Assembly (NCBI GenBank): GCA_015179125.1
Contig: WHVA01000210.1
Span: 1-64,000 of the forward strand
From: Gautieria morchelliformis
Taxonomy: Eukaryota; Basidiomycota; Agaricomycetes; Gomphales; Gomphaceae
DNA length: 64,000 nucleotides
Direction: 5' to 3'
In this document: piece after piece, positions 33,877 through 44,238 of the stretch
How positions within the stretch are numbered: the first letter of the stretch is position 1
Layout: the number at the start of each line of letters is the position of its first letter
Program-made: the position numbers and the translations under genes
Notes under the pieces: generated by a model
Databases searched by the model: none
Told to the model about the DNA's origin: nothing
The model's input: the letters and a program-made list of their open reading frames with translations, nothing else

Positions 33877-34274
33877 CACGCTTGCGCTGGTGCCAGCGCT
33901 GTCAGCGCACGCGTGCGCTGGTGCACGTCGCAGTCAGCGCACTCTTGCGCTGGTACCGCCGCTGTCAGCGCACTCTTGCGCTGGTACCGGCGCTGTCAGC
34001 GCAGGCGTGCGCTGGTACCCAGCGCTGTTAGCGCAGCGTGCGCTGGTGCACGTCACTGTCAGCGCAGGCTTGCGCTGGTACCGGCGCTGTCAGCGCACAC
34101 GTGTGCTGGTGCACGTCGCAGTCAGCGCACTCTTGCACTGGCACCGGCGCTGCCAGCGCACGCGGTCGCTGGCACCCGGCGCTGTCAGCGCATGCGTGCG
34201 CTGGTACCTGGTACTGGCGCTGTCAGCGCAGGCATGCGCTGGTACCCGGCGCTGTCAGACCAGGCTTGCGCTGG
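33877..34274 (+). repeat. 31-bp tandem array, E copy 1, segment 3
   Basis: About 12-13 units that continue segment 2 after LINE-2. They end at GCTGG, where a gypsy LTR begins at 34275. Confidence 0.9.
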
Positions 34275-35692
34275 TGTCAAGTGTTGGTAGCTTTTATAAG
34301 TAATGGAATTTGAGTTTGAGCCTATAACTCGAGGTTCTAAAGCTGAAGGTGATGAAGAAATGAGAATAATCCAGGAGAGCTTATGACTCGAAGCTGGCAA
34401 GGAAAAAGGGCGTAAAATCATATTTTATTTCTGTGTATAGTCCAAGTATTTAAGCAGTGGGAAATAGGAGTGAATAACAGGGGAATATGATGGTACTAGG
34501 AGTTAGGGTCAAAACATGATGTCAATAATGATGCAGTACACTCCTATATGGCTAATCGTTAGCTCAATGATGATAGGGCTGAATGTATGATACAATAAGT
34601 GATGTCAAACTCACTGCCAGGATGACTACATGACTCGATAATTATAATAGACTCGTTTGTTCCTTGATGAGAAGATAGCATAGGATTGTTCTAACAATCT
34701 CCTTATCTAGGCAAGGCCGCTGAGGCTCAGAGTCCCCCCCCCCCATCATCTTCATTTGCCCAGGCGAGGATGTAGAGCAGTGAGTGACAGGGCGATGTGG
34801 AGAATGGCTAGCTCGGGCGCAGTCATCGACACTTTTTTTTTCCTCTTTACTCAACTAAGACCTTATCTATGTGGCCTAACTCAAGGGTCGCCATCACCAG
34901 TGTCCATCTAGTCAAAAATGTTTCTATGATGCATTCAGGACAAGCTCAGATGCTTGCTGCATGGGCGAATCACAAAACATCCCATTTTACTGGTGGGTTT
35001 CCCTAGGGGATAGGCCCGTGTCATCTGGTAAGCTGGTTCACTTGACAATGATATTTCATGCTGACTTTCTTGATTCAGATGACGGCTTACATTTAAAACT
35101 TATTTGTACATCATGAAACAAAGCATCTTTTAAGAGATGAATAGATTATGAAGCACTGTGGTGAGTTAGAACTTTAAGAATTTTAAAAGTTAGACTCCCT
35201 TAGATAGTACATTTCATACACGTGTATGCCATTGACACCTTTAAATACATATGTGTTACCTCGGGATGGGTGAGTTAACTAGAGTATATTTCTATTTGAT
35301 TCAACATACTAAGAATACCTGGGCAGGTTTGCTTAATTAGGAAGGTTGTAGCATGAAAAATCTCCAATAATACCTTACATATTTTACATGGAAAGAACTG
35401 CAATTTAGTTTTTAAAAAATGGAGTACCAACAAAAGTATTAACAGATATCTATAAACAGAAGGAAATCATATACAATGGATTCTATTAAATGACCTTTAA
35501 TTGTTTAGCATGTAACATGGAGAACTATTTCCCAGAATTGCTTTTTAACGATGGAATAGTTTCAGGAAAGATATCATTATTTAAAGATGGAGTTTTATGG
35601 GAACATCACTTTTATTAGTAAACATCTGATATTATAGTAATTCCAAACACCCTCCTAACTGGAAATTGAAAACAGGGTGTCCCCTGACATCA
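34275..35692 (-). mobile_element. 3' LTR of gypsy-2
   Basis: On the minus strand it starts TGATGTCAGGGG at 35692 and ends CACTTGACA at 34275, about 1,418 bp. A G-rich polypurine tract (AGAGGGGGGG) sits directly upstream at 35693-35702, which places this as a 3' LTR. The 34300-34480 part resembles 38225-38345 in the opposite orientation. The interior is AT-rich with no gene. Confidence 0.75.
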
Positions 35693-35702
35693 CCCCCCCT
35701 CT
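35693..35702 (-). promoter_or_regulatory. polypurine tract of gypsy-2
   Basis: AGAGGGGGGG on the minus strand abuts the LTR start TGATGTC. Polypurine tracts prime plus-strand DNA synthesis in LTR elements. Confidence 0.7.
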
Positions 35703-35759
35703 AACGTGCTGCGTCCTCGAAGCACGGGACATGAGGGATTGAAAGGCCAGCAAGTGGAT

Positions 35760-37715
35760 TCAGCGAGGGGCACCAGGGTGTGTCCTATAGAACTCGTGGA
35801 GTTTGTCCGGAGCGGACACATCTTTCTCCGGGACCCACGAATCCTCCTCATACCCATACCCTTCCCATTTCACGAGGAATTGGAGTTGTCCTCGCACAAA
35901 CCGGCTGTCCAGGATCCGTTCCACCACATAGTGCTCTTCCCCATCTACAATTTCTGGTGGAGGTGGCGGACGAGCCTTCCGCCCTGGAATTGGGTCCTCA
36001 AGTGCAGGGAGCAACTTCACTACGTTGAAGATGGGTTGTAGGCGGGACATGGAGTTTGGAAGTCGGAGGCAGTACGCATTCCATCCAACCCTCTGCATCA
36101 CTGTGAAGGGCCCAAGGTAGCAGTGGGCAAGCTTCTGCAAAGGGTGTGTGGTGTGGATGTCACTTGCATCTAGATACACCTTGTCTCCAACTTGGTACTC
36201 TGGGGCAGGAACCTGCCGTTGGTTGTAGTACCTTGCCATGTCATTCTTGGCCTTCGCAAGGGAAGACTTGGCTTCCGAAAGGGTGGAGTCCATGCGGTCT
36301 TGGAACTCATTGACTGTCTCGAGTCGGGACTCTGCCTGGCGTGGTTCGAAGCCCATCCGTGGGTGTCATCCAGAGTCGAGCGTGAAGGGAGTCTGTTGTG
36401 TGGCTGAATGTACATGGTTGTTGTATTGGAATTCCGCCAGTGGAAGTAACTCGTCCCAGTCATCCTGCCTCTCATTGACAAAGAGGTGGAGATATTGCTC
36501 CAGCTCCTGATTGACCTGTTCCATCTGTCCATCACCCTGTGGATGGTATGCTGTGGTGGCAGCCAGAATCATGCCGAGCAGGCGGTAGAGCTCCCGAGTC
36601 AGTTCCGCGACAAACTGTGGACCTCAGTTGGAAACGACTTGCTTCAGGAGCCCATGCAACTTCCAGACATGCGCAAGGAACAGGCAGGCCGCTCCAAGGG
36701 GTGTGATCGTCATGTGCATCGGAATGAAGTGGGACACCTTGCTTACCGAGTCCACAACATTCATAATTGTGTCGTAGCCATGAGACTCTGGGAGTTCAAC
36801 GATGAAGTTGACACTGATGGTGTCCCAGCGGGATTCTGGAATTGGGAGTGGAACGAGCTCTCCGACAGGCAGATGTGGCTGTGCTTTGGTCTGGAGACAA
36901 AGGTTGCACATCTTCACGTACTGTCCAATGTAGCGGGCCATCTGAGGCCACCAGTAGTTCTGAGCCACTAACTCTAGCATCTTCCACCTGCCAGCATGCC
37001 CAGCAACCCGGGTGTCATGGTGTTGGGACATGTTGTGGTGGCGGAGGTCTGCACCACCTGGAACATAGACATTGCCTCTGAAGTGGAGCAGCCCATCAGG
37101 TTCTGACCCCTCCGCTGCCCGTACAGACCATGAGTGCCCTTTCCGCAGTTCCTCCACTGCCTTCACCACCGATTCCTCCTTCTCTCCATTCTGGTACTGC
37201 CTCTGGATGTCCCGGAGCTTTTCCGCTTCCGCCCCAACTGCAGTTACTCCTTCGATGGCGCGGATTGCAAAGAGACTTGGGTGGCGTAATGTCATATCAG
37301 CATTGTCGCCGCTTCTGCTTCCATGATCTGCGCAGCGGGATACGGCATTGGGCTTGCCCATGGTGTGGCTGGGGTGGTGGTGGAGCATGAAGTCAAACAG
37401 GGACAGGTGTAGGGACCACCATGCTTGTCGTCGGTTCAACTTCTTAGACGTGCGGAAGTACTCAAGGTTCTTGTGGTCTGTCCAGATCTCAAACAGGCAT
37501 AGAGGCCCCTCAAGGAAGTGTCACCACTCCTCCAGCGCTCGGATGACTGCCAGCATTTCCTTGTCGTGGATCTCATAGTTCCACTCGACCGGACTAAGGC
37601 TTTTAGAGAAGAAGAAGGCAATCGGATGCCACCCCCCACCATCTTCTGATGCTCTTCTATGGGGCAGCTGATCGAGCATACATGCTTGGAATGATGTTCT
37701 ATCGTCATTCCGCAA
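35760..37715 (-). pseudogene. pol: gypsy-2 Pol: RNase H, integrase, chromodomain
   Basis: A single frame of ~650 codons with only three stops, all TGA, at 37521-37523, 36624-36626 and 36366-36368. Each sits where the family has Arg (LEEW-x-HFLEG, SD-x-GPQF, G-x-HPRMGFEP). RNase H shows [20 protein letters not shown] and IWTDHKNLEYF. Integrase shows HHCC-type HAGRWKMLELVAQNYWWP with CNLCLQTK, then YHPQGDGQMEQVNQELEQY with the Glu. The Asp of SDRG is Asn here. The C-terminus has a clear chromodomain: HYVVERILDSRFVRGQLQFL and VKWEGYGYEEDSWVPEKDV. The 5' part of the element (Gag, protease, most of the RT) is missing. Confidence 0.92.
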
Positions 37716-37784
37716 CGTCCGATGCTCCTGTGCAGTCTATACTCCTCTGTGGCATTTGGTGCCCGCACCTCCTCGGTGCTTTGC
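37655..37784. repeat. repeat D fragment at the gypsy-2 truncation point
   Basis: GGGGCAGCTGATCGAGCATA and GGCATTTGGTGCCCGCACCT match 47520-47640 (GGGGCAGCTGATTGAGTATT, GGTGTTTGGTGCCCGCACCC). It joins gypsy-2 to the 12-bp minisatellite. Type unknown. Confidence 0.65.
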
Positions 37785-37905
37785 ACAACCCAGTACGATA
37801 CCATGGATGCTACCCTGTATGTTAAGAAGTACACTGCCCTGTGCTCTACCCTGTATGCTATCCTGTAAGCAACCCTGTACGCAACCCTGTAAGGTACCCT
37901 ATGTT
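37785..37905 (+). repeat. 12-bp minisatellite, left part
   Basis: Degenerate copies of CTACCCTGTATG, ending at TACCCTAT. The array resumes at 38478. Confidence 0.75.
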
Positions 37906-38477
37906 ATTTGAGGAGGAAGAAAATATTTCAGTCAGGACAATCTATTTTGTTATCAATCATTCTCACTTTTCATCATATTTCTTATCATTCTGAGACCCAT
38001 TCCGAGCCGAGAATTATTCCGAGTCAAGTCGAGTCGAGGCACACATATGCGTATCATTTTCCACATATTGTCGAGTCGAGTCCTTGTCCTACATGCCTGA
38101 CATCATGCCTGACATCATATTTGACATCATTTGTTCAGGAATTAGCCATCTAGGGGTCACAGCATCATACTTGACATCATCTTGACCCTAACTCCTAGCC
38201 CCATTATTTTTCACATGACTATCTACTCCTATTGTATATTGTTTAAATACTTGGACTCTAGACACGAATAAACAAGCGACTTAACAAACTTTTTCCTTAG
38301 AGCTTCGAGTTATAAGCATCTTTGGATCATTATTGTTTCCTCCTCCTCACCTCTTGCTCTAAGAACACTGCTTAATTCTAGAACTCTAGAACACTGCTTT
38401 GATCCTTTAGCAGAACATTGCTTAAATCTCTGTTACACTATTGCTCATTCGACCTCAACCTCTTAATTTGATTTATA
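37906..38477 (+). mobile_element. LTR-like insertion in the minisatellite
   Basis: Starts near TGTTATTTGAGGAGG and ends near TTTGATTTATATT. Its 38225-38345 part (TTTAAATACTTGGACTCTAG and AGCTTCGAGTTATAAGC) matches the reverse complement of the gypsy-2 LTR at 34300-34480. Only that portion is shared, so it is a related or rearranged solo LTR. No TSD is certain because the flanks are themselves repetitive. Confidence 0.55.
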
Positions 38478-38842
38478 TTACCCTGTGGGCTACCCCATGC
38501 ACTCCCCTGTATGCCACCCTGTATGCTATCATGTGTGCCACCAGACACTACCCTGTAGGTTACCAGGTACACTACCCTATGGGCTACCTTGTATGCTACC
38601 CCATATGCTACCCCATATGCTACCCCATATGCTACCCTGTACACTACCCAGGACACTACCCGGTATGCTACCCTGTATGCTACCCCGTACGCTACCCTGT
38701 ATGCTACCCTATGCACTACCCTGTACACTACCATGTGCACTACCCCATACACTACCCTGTGTGCCACCCCGTGCACTACCCTTTACACTACCCCCTATGC
38801 GGTATGCTATCCTGTGAGCTGCCCTGTACGCTACCCTATAAT
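38478..38842 (+). repeat. 12-bp minisatellite, right part
   Basis: About 30 units of CTACCCCATATG / CTACCCTGTATG. All three forward frames stay open (repeating YATP, MLPH or CYPV), which is an artefact of a 12-bp unit and not evidence of a gene. Confidence 0.9.
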
Positions 38843-39054
38843 TGTAAAGATGTCGATATTATGCCTTGTATCACAAGGGCACAATGGAACTTGACCAAGG
38901 ACTGGTATTCTGAGCTACCTAGTGACAGTATAAGGGTAAGATGCGATGGGAACCGCTGACCAGTTCCCACACATAAACTATACAGTGGGTCCCTAAGGGG
39001 CCCGCTGGGGTTATGTAATAACTAGTGTACATGTAGATACATAGGTTATTTACA
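38843..39054 (-). mobile_element. short LTR (212 bp), 3' LTR of a gag-only element
   Basis: Plus-strand ends are TGTAAAGATG and TTATTTACA, so the terminal inverted repeat is TGTAAA/TTTACA. A related copy is at 44239-44452. A polypurine tract is read on the minus strand immediately to its right (GAGGGGGAGGG), which makes this the 3' LTR of a minus-strand element. Confidence 0.75.
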
Positions 39055-39069
39055 CCCTCCCCCTCTATA
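39055..39069 (-). promoter_or_regulatory. polypurine tract next to the short LTR
   Basis: CCCTCCCCCTCTATA on the plus strand reads as a purine run on the minus strand and abuts the LTR, as expected for plus-strand priming. Confidence 0.65.
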
Positions 39070-39088
39070 GACAACTATAGGGTACCGC

Positions 39089-40450
39089 CTAGGACTCATA
39101 GAGGTCATCCATGATGGCGTCTTCTAGTGATTCATCGTCATTGTATGGGGCCGGTGGAGCATGCGACTCCTCCAGAGGCAGCCCCACATCCGCGGGGGTG
39201 GTTGGGTGAGGGGGCTCTGCCTCACCACTGGTGGGGTTTTCCGCTTGGTTGACGAGGGCGGTGTCCTTGCGGAGCATGGCCTCAACAGCCGGGTCCTCAG
39301 CCTGGGGAGAAGGCCGGAAGTGCGCCAGCTCTTGATCGAGCTGAGCGTGGGTGAGCGGTAGTGGCACCGTGGCCCACACATGGCTGGTCTCAAGGACCTT
39401 TTGTTGGCCCTTCCGAGTGGTGGCACTGAATGCCGCACCGGTGAGGCTGCGTTGAACGTAATGTTCAATGCGCGCCGCTCGTTCATGAGTGACGCCGGCG
39501 TAGTGAGCCAGCCATCGTGCGATCTCAGCGAGCAGAATGTCGGGGCCAGCTTGGCCTCCCACGGGATATGGACCCATGATGGATAGCCACAGGCTGGTGC
39601 TCTGCGGTGTCAGGCATTCCCTGGCAACGACGAGGCTTGACCATTGGCCGGTCGAGCCGAACAAGTTGAGGAGTCTCAACTTGAGAGGTGACGCGATCCC
39701 TTTAACTCGGGGTGGGAGTGCCTTCAACCACATCCAGACGTCCATGTCATCTAGATGAAGGTTCCATCCGCGTTGTCATGGTTGGCAGATGGGATTCCTT
39801 TGGGGATGTGTATCCAACCCCTTAGGATGGCGGCGATGTTGTGCGGGGTACCATTCGCTATCATGAGACAATCCCTTTTGGGATTGCAAGCACGCTGCTT
39901 GCACTCGATGCGCTTGAACATGCCGATCATCTCGCGCATGCGCGCAAGTTGTGGCGTGTCTTTTGCATGGGCTAGGAGCTCAACGAAGTGTGGGTCATTG
40001 AGCGGGCAGACGTTGTACCATTGAGTATGACGCTGTTGCGCCTTTCGTACCAGTCGGGGTAGGAGGCCCGTCTCAGAGGCTGGGAGGTCTCCGAGTGGTA
40101 TCTCCCTCCCCCGGGTAGGGAGGGTGAACTGTCCCCGCCGGTGGCGGCAGGTCCACGTGAGGCCCGATGTACTGGGCTTCGACCAATGCTACCTGCCATT
40201 GTAGGGCAGGGTCATTGATTGTGTGCGATGGTGACGCTGCCAGGTATGCGCTGATCACGCTTTCCCTCGCAATGGCCAGACCATTGACGGTGTTGGGGGT
40301 GCCGCACAATTTCTTGGGGTTCTTTTTTGGCTGCTCAGCCAGACGCTGAGCTCTGTCCAGGTCATACACCTTCCAGACGGAGGAGGTAGACTCCCATCCT
40401 TCTGGGATGCCGTATGTTGCGTCAGATGGCGCGCTCCACCCCTCTGTCAT
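39089..40450 (-). pseudogene. Gag-like protein of a non-autonomous LTR element
   Basis: Three successive minus-strand frames: 40450-40073 (MTEGWSAPSDATYGIPEGWE), 39939-39751 (MREMIGMFKRIECKQRACNP, then CLMIANGTPHNIAAILRGWI), and 39745-39089 (DVWMWLKALPPRVKG, IARWLAHYAGVTHERAARIE, acidic end ESLEDAIMDDLYES). They appear to be one protein split by frameshifts near 40020 and 39750. I recognise no RT, integrase or protease. Position between LTR/PPT sequence and a leader suggests a Gag-like product, but this is inferred from context only. Confidence 0.5.
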
Positions 40451-40454
40451 CTGT

Positions 40455-40799
40455 TAGAATAAATGGATAGCTATATCAAACATTATTCTAAGGTCTATAC
40501 AATCGTCTAACTGAGCTAACATCTGGGAGAAATAATCCATGCACGAGTCACAGTGCCTGCCCTGGAAAGCAGGCACCTGGGCCCTGGTCAGAAGAAATAT
40601 TGCTATGGGACTAATAGTCCCATACAGGGACATTGGACACAATGGAGATTACAGTATACAGTCCTATCTATGGACGTACTGAATAGCTACATCAGGAGAG
40701 AGGTACAGAGATGGCAAATGCCTTGCCAAGGCTGCTGTAGGCACACAGCACAGGACACACAAGTTTTCTATTCTATTCTATTGCCCTGACCAGCTCCAC
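40455..40799. other. unannotated interval
   Basis: No gene or recognisable repeat, apart from a short TTCTATTCTA run near 40768. Confidence 0.3.
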
Positions 40800-41190
40800 T
40801 GATTACGAAGTGTATTACATGTTGAAAGGGGCTTTGTATACTGCTCCAAGGTCCCAGCTTAGATACGTGTCAGTAGGACAGGTATCCCCATCATTATTCC
40901 TGCTCCACAGCTGTATGCAGCCTGTGGAGCATTTCCACATTATCCTGACCCATTCTATCACTATCTTGAACACTGGTAGTCACTACTATTTTAGTATAAG
41001 TAGCTACCATAAATGTACGAACAAAACATCCAGAATATTATCCAGAACAATCCAGAATTGCTGTTTCACCTCCTGAAGTAACTGTAGACTTGTTTGATAG
41101 CTACAGAGCTTATTGGTTGATAGATTTCTCTAATTCTTTGTTGAGAGTCTACTATAACTGGCTAGACTATACTGCTCAGAAGGTGAGAGC
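40800..41190 (+). repeat. LTR-like repeat F, copy 1
   Basis: GGGGCTTTGTATACTGCTCC, TATCTTGAACACTGGTAGTC, CACCTCCTGAAGTAACTGTA and TTTGATAGCTAC match the reverse complement of 47035-47420. Repeat F thus sits in opposite orientation on either side of the E copy 2/copia-1 block. Exact ends are not clear. A related end (AGAGTAAACAGT) also occurs near 10915. Confidence 0.6.
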
Positions 41191-41561
41191 TTCAGACCCC
41201 TAGTTCCTCTGTTCTCACCTGTTTCTTCCTCGACTCGGTCACGTGACCTACATCAATCAGTGACGCACTCGCTCCACAGAGCTTAGTCAGCTCACGCATA
41301 TACGGTGCACAGGGGTGCACGAAGAGTCCCGACTCCCTGAGTCATCAAATATATCAATTCTGATATATCTGATCTATTATTCCTAAAATCATCGTCATTG
41401 TCGGGGTGGGAGCTGATAATCGGGACGCTAGCCCCGATGCTGCACGCACTGGCAAGGGTGCCGTCGCGCGAGATGATGAGGGCCCGACCACTGGGTCTGT
41501 GGCCGGGCCATGGCGTGGCCTTTTTGAGGCTGCGTGGGCGAGCTTGAGCTGGAGCTGGAGT
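41191..41561. other. interval before E copy 2, possible Gag-like linker
   Basis: 41440-41560 on the minus strand is Ser/Pro-rich (VDSSSSSSSPTQPQKGHAMA). It may be the continuation of the N-terminal Gag-like reading at 43973-44100 that E copy 2 interrupts. No domain is recognisable. Confidence 0.3.
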
Positions 41562-42590
41562 CCACGTGCACGTCACTGTCAGCGCAGGCTTGCGTTGGTA
41601 CCAGCGCTGTCAGCGCAGGCGTGCGCTGGTACCCGGCGCTGTCAGCGCAGCGTGCGCTGGTACTCGGCGCTGTCAGCGCACGCTTGCGCTGGTACCGGCG
41701 CTGCCAGCGCACGCGTGCGCTGGTGCACGTCACTGTCAGCGCAGGCTTGCCCTGGTACCGGCGCTGTCAGCGCAGGCATGCGCTGGTGCACGTCGCAGTC
41801 GGCGCACTCTTGCGCTGGTACCGGCGCTGTCAGCGCACGCGTGCGCTGGTACCGGTGCTGCCAGCGCACGCGGTCACTGGCACGCGGCGCTGTCAGCGCA
41901 GGCTTGCGCTGGTACCAGCGCTGTCATCGCACGCGTGCGCTGGTACCCGGCGCTGTCAGCGCAGCGTGCGCTGGTGCACGTCACTGTCAGCGCAGGCTTG
42001 CGCTGGTACCTGCGCCGTCAGCGCAGGCACGCGCTGGTACCTGGTGCTGTCAGGGCAGGCTTGCGCTGGTACCGGCGCTGTCAGCGCAGCGTGCGCTGGT
42101 GCACATCACTGTCAGCGCAGGCTTGCGCTGGTACCGGCTCTGTCAGCGCAGGCGTGCGCTGGTACCCGGCGGTGTCAGCGCAGGCTTGCGCTGGTACCGG
42201 CGCTGTCAGCGCAGGCGTGCGCTGGTGCACGTCGCAGTCAGCGCACTCTTGCGCTGGTACCGGCGCTGCCAGCGCACGCGGTCGCTGGCACCCGGCGCTG
42301 TCAGCGCAGGCGTGCGCTGGTACCCGGCGCTGTCAGCGCACGCTTGCGCTGGTACCGGCGCTGTCAGCGCAGGCGTGCACTGGTACCCAGCGCTGTCAGC
42401 GCAGGCGTGCACTGGTACCCGGCGCTGTGCTGTCAGCCCACGCGTGCGCTGGTGCACGTCGCAGTCAGCGCACTATTGCGCTGGTACCGCCGCTGTCAGC
42501 GCAGCATGCGCTGGTGCACGTCGCAGTCAGCGCACTCTTGCGCTGGTACCGCCGCCACGCCTGTGCTGACAGTGACATGCACCAGTGCAC
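41562..42590 (+). repeat. 31-bp tandem array of E copy 2, about 33 units
   Basis: Uninterrupted array of GCGCTGTCAGCGCAGGCTTG followed by CGCTGGTACCG and variants (GTGCACGTCAC, GCACTCTTGCGCTGG, GCACGCGGTCGCTGG). Each unit holds CAGCGCA-N4-TGCGCTG, able to form a 7-bp stem, and usually a GGTACC palindrome. Because 31 is not a multiple of 3, each frame cycles through all phases of the unit. That explains the ~390-410-codon frames seen here. Confidence 0.95.
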
Positions 42591-43486
42591 GCTGGTACCC
42601 GGTGCTTATGGCGGTCGGTTTGCACAAATATTATCCCGTGCCCACGCCAAATGGAAAAACTCCCGTTCGCGTGGCATTGCATTTTGCGCGCACACACAAT
42701 TCACCGCAAAGTGTTGCTGGTGCTTTCTGGCAGAGTCACGTGACCTGCCCTCATCTTAAATCATGATTTGGTAGTCTTTGAAGGCAGGGATTTTTTTTTT
42801 TTTGGCTAGTATGATGGATGGGACCCTTATAAATGATTCTAGGTAGATTTTCTGGCCCTACATAAGATTCTGATCATTATTATTTTCAACATTCAAGTTG
42901 TTGATCGGTTGTATCTCCGCAGGATGAGTCACCCTTTCCCAGGCTGTGGTGCAGTGGCCTCCGGAGGTCATGTGATGCGTCTACAACCACCCATGTTGTG
43001 TAAGTATTTCCCACGCCTAGTTACGGTGAAAGCCAGATAGATGTCCGAACAAACTCAACGTGGGAAATACTTACACAACATGGGTGGTTGTAGACGCATC
43101 ACATGACCTCCGCAGTTCACTGCACCTCAGCCTGGGAAAGGGTGACTCATCCTGCGCAGTTACAACTGATCGACGACTCGAATGTTGAAAATAATAATGA
43201 TCAGAATCTTATGTAGGGCCAGAAAATCTATCAAGAATCATTTATAAGGGTCCCATCCATCATACTAGCCAAAAAACAAAAAAATTCCTTGCCTTCAAAG
43301 ACTAGCAAATCATGATTTAAGATGAGGCCAGGTCACGTGACTCTGCCAGAAAGCACCAGCAACACTTTGCGGTGAATTGTGTGTGCGCGCAAAATGCAAT
43401 GCCACGCGAACGGGAGTGTTTCCCTTTGGCGTGGCCACGGGATAATATTTGTGCAAACCGACCGCCATAAGCACCGGGTACCAGCG
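42590..43486. repeat. ~0.9-kb near-perfect palindrome of E copy 2
   Basis: The arms 42590-43012 and 43063-43486 are reverse complements almost throughout, from GGTACCCGGTGCTTATGGCG at the outer edge to TTGTGTAAGTATTTCCCA at the inner edge. They enclose a ~50-base loop containing TTACGGTGAAAGCCAGATAG. The A-rich and T-rich tracts (42789-42803, 43274-43285) also pair. The loop is in the opposite orientation to that of copy 1 on the plus strand. Confidence 0.93.
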
Positions 43487-43509
43487 CCTGTACCAGCGCA
43501 CCGTCCAGC

Positions 43510-43972
43510 ACATGATCAACACACTATTCCAATTTCTAGTCAATTCCTCAACCCAGGAAATCCTCAGGAAATCTTTGAGATATTGTGAATTTCCTCCTCC
43601 TAGAAACTGAATATTTACTATAATTTCCAGAGTCAGGAAATAATAGAGAAATATAAAATCTTCACAAGATTTCCTGCCAAGATTTGCAGAATTTCCTAAT
43701 ATTTTCCTGTACCAAAAAACTCTGAGGAAGTTTAGAATTTACTCATGATTTCTTTAGACAGGAAATCATGGTTAAACTGTCAGTTTCTGGACTCAGTTTC
43801 CTCACGATTTCCTGGAACATATTTTTATACAATTTCCTGAACTTTGGAAACCCTTGTAAAACATCAAATTTCCTCTACATTTCCCATCCTAGGAAACTCT
43901 CAAGAAACATGGAATTTCCATAGAATTTTCAAGGGGTTTCCTGACTTGAGAAATTTTGCCATGCCTCCAGTG
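43510..43972 (-). repeat. E end block, GGAAAT-rich, copy 2
   Basis: The reverse complement of 27051-27430, with about 80 additional bases (AATTTCCTCCTCCTAGAAAC region). AAATTTCC, TTTCCTG and CAGGAAAT recur throughout. Confidence 0.8.
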
Positions 43973-44238
43973 TCTCCATCTTCTATCGTCCTGGTCTCTT
44001 GGTCCAGGGTAGCGTCAGCCGTCGTGTCACTGGGCTGCGCCTGGGGTGTGGACCTCGAGCTAGTCGCTCGTGTCCGTCTTCGACTGCGTGGAATCATCAT
44101 GCTCGCAGCCGACAGTAGAGGGTCTACTGGAGGGTCTCAACGATGTTTAGTCGTCGACACAGCGATCTTTTTCAAGATTGCTTCGAATCCACTATCGGTT
44201 GGTCGCGTGGCGATCAACCGCAGGATAGTTCAAAAAGG
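43973..44238 (-). pseudogene. leader and possible N-terminus of the Gag-like protein
   Basis: Minus-strand Met 44100 opens MMIPRSRRRTRATSSRSTPQ, then AQPSDTTADATLDQETRTIE, and runs into E copy 2 at 43972. It follows the putative 5' LTR (44239-44452) and could be the start of the gag-like gene resumed left of E. The link is inferred from order and orientation only. Confidence 0.35.

Larger units (their letters stand above)
27051..34274 (+). mobile_element. composite palindromic element E, copy 1, heavily nested
   Basis: In order: end block beginning CACTGGAGGCATGGC (27051-27430), a short piece of 31-bp array and an outer palindrome arm (27431-27622), a foreign insertion (27623-29306), the palindrome core (29307-30005), and a 31-bp tandem array (30006-34274) interrupted by a hAT-type MITE and a truncated LINE. 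Copy 2 (41562-43972) has the same order in reverse orientation and without these insertions. No transposase is visible. The array end is cut at 34275 by a gypsy LTR, so the true right end is unknown. Confidence 0.7.
41562..43972 (-). mobile_element. composite palindromic element E, copy 2
   Basis: The cleaner copy: a 31-bp array (41562-42590), a near-perfect ~0.9-kb palindrome (42590-43486) and a GGAAAT-rich end block (43510-43972) ending CCATGCCTCCAGTG. It matches copy 1 in reversed order and orientation. The block end CAGTG/CACTG recalls CACTA-type transposon ends, but the opposite end is the tandem array and no TSD or transposase could be found. Confidence 0.75.

Noticed and set aside
38438..38959. 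Open frames of 100-170 codons on both strands
   Set aside because: They translate the 12-bp minisatellite; the repeated YATP/CYPV patterns come from the unit itself.
41562..42590. CRISPR array
   Set aside because: Repeats are contiguous with no unique spacers, no cas genes are present, and the genome is eukaryotic.
41406..42766. Three overlapping plus-strand reading frames of ~390-410 codons
   Set aside because: They are translations of the 31-bp array in all three frames. A GC-rich unit without stops and a length not divisible by 3 leaves every frame open. There is no start context or domain.
43955..43972. Assigning E to the CACTA superfamily from its CACTG/CAGTG end
   Set aside because: Only one end of each copy shows it, no 3-bp TSD could be paired, and no transposase is present.
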